This document shows, piece by piece, positions 61,028 through 64,000 of a DNA stretch of 64,000 nucleotides. The stretch covers positions 112,461-176,460 of the forward strand of contig JAJPKE010000027.1 in assembly GCA_021323855.1 (NCBI GenBank), read 5' to 3'. The stretch comes from Chloroflexota bacterium. GTDB taxonomy: Bacteria > Chloroflexota > Ktedonobacteria > Ktedonobacterales > JADMIN01. Numbering within the stretch: the stretch's first letter is position 1; every line of letters begins with the position of its first letter. A model generated the notes under the pieces. That model was given only the letters and a program-made list of their open reading frames with translations. It was not told the DNA's origin and made no database searches. Both the position numbers and the translations under genes were made by a program.

Positions 61028-61826
61028 ACAGCATCCGCAGCGACGCGGGATAGTGGCCGCTCTCGGCGCGATGATTCGCCATAGCTGGTGGCTGGCGGCG
61101 CTGGTCATCGTGTTGGTGGCCGCTATTGCGCTCGCCCAATTTGCCTCTACGCCGCCAGTGTATCGCGCGCAGCAGTCGTTCTACATCGTCGTAGCTCCCG
61201 TCGGCGCCTCCACCTCCTATGAGAACTATCAGGCGAGCGCGTGGGAAGAAAGCATTGGCCATGCGCTGTCGGAGCACAAACTGACAACAGTCATCGGTGG
61301 ATTCGCCGTGGCTATCAACAGCCGTCTGGCTGCAAACGACACCATCGGCGGCCCGCAAAATCTCACGCAGAGCCAGTTCGAGCAAGACCTCTCCTGGAAT
61401 AACTACCAGAATCACGTCGTGCTGACAGCCTATTGGACGACGCCGCAGGGCGCCACCGATCTGCTCAATGCCACGATAGGCGCGCTCATCGCTGGTGATC
61501 TCACCCATGTGACGACGATGCGCGGTCCAGTGCCGCCTGATCTGACCGCGCAAATCGTCACCGACGGCGCGGCGACGCCGCCAAACCTCGATCCTGGCCA
61601 CGCCATCGCCGCGCAGCAACTCCTGCTGACGCGCATCTCCCTGGGCGTGGTTGCGGGCATCCTGCTCATGTTGGGCTGGGAATGGCTACGGCTGGCATTG
61701 CTTCGCAGGACACCACGCGCCGCAATCCAGGAGTCTGCGCCGGAGGTTACGCGCGAAGAGACGCCAGCCCAAGCAACGAAAACCGCTCCCAATGACGCTG
61801 GAAGCGTCACGGAAGCGGCAAGATAG
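61014..61826 (+). CDS. Wzz-like chain-length/polysaccharide co-polymerase protein
   Basis: A 270-residue membrane protein. The ATG at 61014 has GGAG eight bases upstream and overlaps the GT4 gene by 14 bases; 60972 is an alternative. Two membrane helices ([19 protein letters not shown], about 24-44, and [20 protein letters not shown], about 208-227) frame an external domain with [11 protein letters not shown], as in Wzz/Wzc co-polymerases. There is no tyrosine kinase domain. The C-terminus is Thr/Ala/Glu-rich. It presumably sets polymer length for this cluster. Confidence 0.8.
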   Translation: METAEQHPQRRGIVAALGAMIRHSWWLAALVIVLVAAIALAQFASTPPVYRAQQSFYIVVAPVGASTSYENYQASAWEESIGHALSEHKLTTVIGGFAVAINSRLAANDTIGGPQNLTQSQFEQDLSWNNYQNHVVLTAYWTTPQGATDLLNATIGALIAGDLTHVTTMRGPVPPDLTAQIVTDGAATPPNLDPGHAIAAQQLLLTRISLGVVAGILLMLGWEWLRLALLRRTPRAAIQESAPEVTREETPAQATKTAPNDAGSVTEAAR

Positions 61827-61860
61827 CGGTAAAATGTCGTTGAGATGGTGTAATTTGGAG

Positions 61861-61883
61861 CCGGGGTGCGCATCGCACCCCGG
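61861..61883. terminator. Bidirectional terminator-like hairpin
   Basis: CCGGGGTGCG and CGCACCCCGG (61861-61870 and 61874-61883) form a perfect 10-base stem with a 3-base loop between convergent genes. T-runs are weak on both sides. Confidence 0.7.
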
Positions 61884-61910
61884 ACAAATCTCGCTTGATA
61901 CTATATGAGG

Positions 61911-62093
61911 TTATTGGCGGAACAATTCCAGCGGCACACGCGGCTCGCGGCGCACCACGCGCTCGACACGCCGGCGCGCATCATTTACCCGCTCATTCCC
62001 CACCTGAAACGCGATGAGCGTGCCGAGGATGACGCCGCAGAGGCCCCCCAACACAATACCCTCGACAAAGAAACGATTCCGCAACGTCGCCAT
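61911..62093 (-). CDS. Small YtxH-like membrane protein
   Basis: A 60-residue protein from the ATG at 62093, with AAGGGTG upstream. One glycine-rich membrane helix (VEGIVLGGLCGVILGTLIAF) is followed by a basic amphipathic segment (ARRRVERVVRREPRV), the layout of YtxH-like envelope proteins. It is 75 bases downstream of rsfS on the same strand. Confidence 0.65.
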   Translation of the reverse strand: MATLRNRFFVEGIVLGGLCGVILGTLIAFQVGNERVNDARRRVERVVRREPRVPLELFRQ

Positions 62094-62168
62094 CGCCGTC
62101 ACCCTTCTGCAAACATGAAACATCGAAAATAAGGGCTTTAGTTACCGTCACTGCCCATCACTACCGCA

Positions 62169-62513
62169 CTACTGCAAATAGACCACAGTAGGAGCATCGC
62201 TCCAGAGGCGCTCCAGACGGTAAAACTCGCGCTCCATCTGGCCGAAGATATGGACGATGACATCGCCATAGTCGAGCAACAGCCAACCACCGTCTGCGTT
62301 GCCCTCTCGGCCCCGTACATGGATTCCCATTTCTGCCAGCTTGTCGTCAATCGCTGAAGCAATCGCCTGAATCTGGCGCGGGTTAGACCCGGTGCAGATC
62401 ACGAAATAGTCCGCGATAACCGATAATTCGCGGATATCCAGCATGACGACATCGCTCGCCTTCTTGTCTGAGGCGACATCTACGATAGTCTTTGCTAACT
62501 CAGCAGGCTCCAG
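62169..62513 (-). CDS. rsfS: Ribosomal silencing factor RsfS
   Basis: RsfS binds ribosomal protein uL14 and blocks subunit joining when nutrients are low. Conserved blocks are VVMLDIRELSVIADYFVICTG, GREGNADGGWLLLDYGDVIVH and FYRLERLWSDAP. No ATG, GTG or TTG lies at the expected N-terminus. A CTG at 62513 has GGGGAGGG seven bases before it and gives 114 residues, the family's length. The longer frame from a TTG at 62603 adds 30 residues unlike the family and has no ribosome binding site. A TATACT -10 lies at 62613-62608. nadD, a frequent neighbour, is not here. Confidence 0.88.
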   Translation of the reverse strand: MEPAELAKTIVDVASDKKASDVVMLDIRELSVIADYFVICTGSNPRQIQAIASAIDDKLAEMGIHVRGREGNADGGWLLLDYGDVIVHIFGQMEREFYRLERLWSDAPTVVYLQ

Positions 62514-62906
62514 ACTGCGACCCTCCCCTATACACCTGAAACAAGTGTTTACCTGGCGATGGTTTGTTGATGATGAGAGCTTCAGAGCTTCTACATACGC
62601 CAAGCATAGTATAGCATGAAGCGCCGCCCATCTTCACCAGCCGGTCGCTGCCGCGCTTTGGGATGCCGCAGATATCACCTCTGCCAGAAACTACGTATGG
62701 AAGTGCCGTTTCGCTCTCTGCGCCGCCAGATTGTACCAGTACCCCTGCGCAAAAGTCCTGGGTCAGGCTTTCCGCCATGCCCAGCCTCATGCCCACTTTG
62801 AATACGGTTTGCGGCTATCCAAGTTGCCCCGTTGCGGCGTATACTTACTCAGTCAGGCGGTTCTATTGGTTATAAGTGCTTGGTACTGGGCGGAGTACGG
62901 AGGGCA
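62514..62906. other. Leader and divergent spacer between rsfS and phosphoesterase genes
   Basis: It contains the minus-strand -10 TATACT (62613-62608) and about 95 bases of presumed rsfS leader, including the near-palindrome AAACACTTGTTT. No separate gene is supported. Confidence 0.4.
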
Positions 62907-63791
62907 ATGCGCTACGCAATTTTATCTGATGTGCATGGCAATGATGAGGCGCTCTCGGCGGTGCTGCGCGATATCGAAGCGGTAAGCGCCGAACATGGCG
63001 CGCCGATGGATCAGATCTGGTGCCTGGGTGATGTGGTGGGGTATGGACCGGAGCCGAGCGAGTGCGTGCGGCATATCAGGGCGGCCTGTGATATTTGCAT
63101 CGCTGGCAACCACGATTGGGCCGCCATTGGCAAGCTGGACCTGGGAGATTTCAGCGAAGGCGCCGCAAACTCTGCGCATTGGACCAGCAACCAGCTTAGC
63201 CCCAACGAGCGCATGTACCTGCACCTGCTCCCGGAAATGACCCGCATCGGTGATTTCACGCTGGCTCACGGCAGCCCATCCAACCCCATCTGGGAATATC
63301 TCACCACGCCCGCGCTGGCTGCGCCGAATTTTGCTGCCTTTGATACGATTTTCTGTGTGGTGGGCCATTCACATCTGCCAACCATCTTTTTGCAGCCGAT
63401 GTACGTCCCTACCGCAGTGACGGTTCCCCTCAAACGCGCGCTGGTTCCGAGTGTCGCCCTGGCGATGGCCACGCCGGGCGGACCCTCACGCCGCGCCCTG
63501 GAAGACGAGGCGCTCTGGCAGAATGAAGCCCCGCCGCTCTCGGCTCCCTGCACGCGCGTCATCCCCGCGCCCGGCCTCTGGATCCTCCCTTCCGGCTATC
63601 GCGCGATCATCAACCCTGGTAGCGTCGGGCAGCCGCGCGACGGTGATGCGCGCGCTTCTTATCTGATCTACGACAGCCAGGTCGGTTTTGAGTTTCGCCG
63701 CGTGGCATATGACATCGAAACGACCAGGCAGAAGATACAGGCAAAAGGGCTGCCGGTTGAACTGGCGGACCGGCTGGCGCAGGGCATATAG
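62907..63791 (+). CDS. Metallophosphoesterase
   Basis: A 294-residue calcineurin-like phosphoesterase. The ATG at 62907 directly follows GGAGGG and gives MRYAILSDVHGNDEAL. Other ligands are WCLGDVVGYGP (Asp), CIAGNHDW (Asn-His), FTLAHGSPSNP (His) and VVGHSHLP (His pair). An insertion of about 75 residues (from FLQPMYVPTAV to WILPSGYR) precedes the closing INPGSVGQPRDGD. It resembles the DevT/YfcE branch; the substrate is unknown. A palindromic GC repeat begins right after the stop. Confidence 0.92.
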   Translation: MRYAILSDVHGNDEALSAVLRDIEAVSAEHGAPMDQIWCLGDVVGYGPEPSECVRHIRAACDICIAGNHDWAAIGKLDLGDFSEGAANSAHWTSNQLSPNERMYLHLLPEMTRIGDFTLAHGSPSNPIWEYLTTPALAAPNFAAFDTIFCVVGHSHLPTIFLQPMYVPTAVTVPLKRALVPSVALAMATPGGPSRRALEDEALWQNEAPPLSAPCTRVIPAPGLWILPSGYRAIINPGSVGQPRDGDARASYLIYDSQVGFEFRRVAYDIETTRQKIQAKGLPVELADRLAQGI

Positions 63792-63837
63792 ACCTCACCC
63801 CCCCCATCCCATCCCCCGTGCGCGGAAGAGGGGGAAC
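63792..63837 (-). repeat. Palindromic GC repeat, copy 7
   Basis: CCTCACCCCC flank, then ATCCCCCG, loop and CGGAAGAGGGGG, a diverged copy in the reverse orientation immediately after the phosphoesterase stop. Confidence 0.75.
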
Positions 63838-63895
63838 CAGAGCGGAGCGCCACGCGGAAGCCATTGGCAGCCGGTTAAGCAGGCTAGTCTATTGC

Positions 63896-64000
63896 TAGGT
63901 TCTGTTGACATTTGGCCAGGACCCCCTAGAATGGAGGCATGAGCGATATCCGATTAAGCGACGAAGATTGGAGCAAGATACGGGCATTCTTGCGCCAGGA
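63896..64000 (+). mobile_element. Left end of an IS5-type insertion sequence (cut by window)
   Basis: CTAG at 63896-63899 fits the YTAR-type target of IS5 relatives. It is followed by the likely IS start GTTCTGTTGACATTTGG. TTGACA (63905) and TAGAAT (63927) are 16 bases apart and would drive the transposase. The right end is outside the window, so boundaries are unverified. Confidence 0.5.
63939..64000 (+). CDS. Transposase, N-terminal fragment
   Basis: Twenty codons are visible, starting at an ATG preceded by GGAGG: MSDIRLSDEDWSKIRAFLRQ. LSDEDWSKI is the typical opening of the winged-helix domain (DUF4096) of IS5-group transposases. The gene continues past the window edge. Confidence 0.7.
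   Translation, partial: MSDIRLSDEDWSKIRAFLRQ

Noticed and set aside
62832..62906. N-terminal extension of the second phosphoesterase
   Set aside because: The ATG at 62907 has an adjacent GGAGGG and begins exactly at the family's first strand; the upstream codons are unlike the family.
1..64000. tRNA, rRNA or replication origin
   Set aside because: No cloverleaf-like or rRNA-like segment and no dnaA-box cluster noticed by eye; a covariance scan would be needed to exclude a short tRNA fully.

Overview
The window looks like chromosomal DNA of a GC-rich, non-proteobacterial, soil-type bacterium. The protein families fit Chloroflexota, most likely the class Ktedonobacteria. This assignment is an inference from gene content: bacterial vWA/tubulin-like genes, a two-domain ALDH16-type dehydrogenase, a class II UvrA, an F420/flavin LLM oxidoreductase, MmyB-type regulators and a G1-type peptidase. 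No rRNA or tRNA is present to confirm it. Most genes are high GC. Two patches are visibly poorer in GC, at about 31.1-31.97 kb and 44.6-46.9 kb.

Layout. 0-3 kb: a ThiZ/ThiX/ThiY-like ABC importer for a thiamine pyrimidine precursor, then a RidA-like gene. 3.6-9.9 kb: a hypothetical gene, a lone receiver domain, a membrane-anchored transglycosylase-like protein, a double-HTH MerR regulator, a UvrA lacking its UvrB-binding domain, and a small Cys-containing protein. 10.3-20.0 kb: a five-gene operon that is the most unusual part of the window. It encodes a membrane-anchored vWA protein with a charged tail, a tubulin-like protein with a clear GGGTGSG loop, a second and more divergent tubulin-like protein with two membrane segments, a small membrane protein and a hypothetical protein. 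20.0-26.6 kb: ALDH16-type dehydrogenase, small membrane protein, DHA2 drug exporter divergent from an XRE/MmyB regulator, LLM oxidoreductase. 26.6-32.9 kb: NERD-domain helicase divergent from urocanase, a methyltransferase, a PD-(D/E)XK-like protein and a quinone-oxidoreductase-like MDR. 32.9-37.6 kb: a multi-PAS protein with a decayed kinase core, divergent from an O-antigen-ligase-like protein. 37.6-41.3 kb: a secreted putative zincin behind a long leader, and a GMC oxidoreductase. 41.6-46.6 kb: a TIR-TPR protein overlapping a membrane glycosyltransferase, a lipoprotein, and a G1 peptidase gene interrupted by one in-frame UAG. 46.9-54.5 kb: YbjQ-type tandem protein, GT-C enzymes, a methyltransferase, a NarL-type two-component pair and an acidic protein. 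54.7-61.8 kb: a phosphoesterase and an exopolysaccharide cluster (FemAB-like, two GT4 enzymes, a polyprenyl-P sugar transferase, a Wzz-like protein). 61.9-64 kb: a YtxH-like peptide, RsfS, a phosphoesterase and the first codons of an IS transposase.

Two repeat families run through the window. One is a palindromic GC-rich element (core CCCCTCTCCC-loop-GGGAGAGGGG with a GGGGGTGAGG flank), seen seven times. Twice it occurs as an inverted pair inside a reading frame, where it is translated as a Pro/Gly-rich linker. The other is a set of short 9-bp tandem repeats near gene ends, five of which share a TGAACA-type core. Starts were moved from the longest ORF to the codon best supported by a ribosome binding site or domain boundary, and this is noted where it matters.
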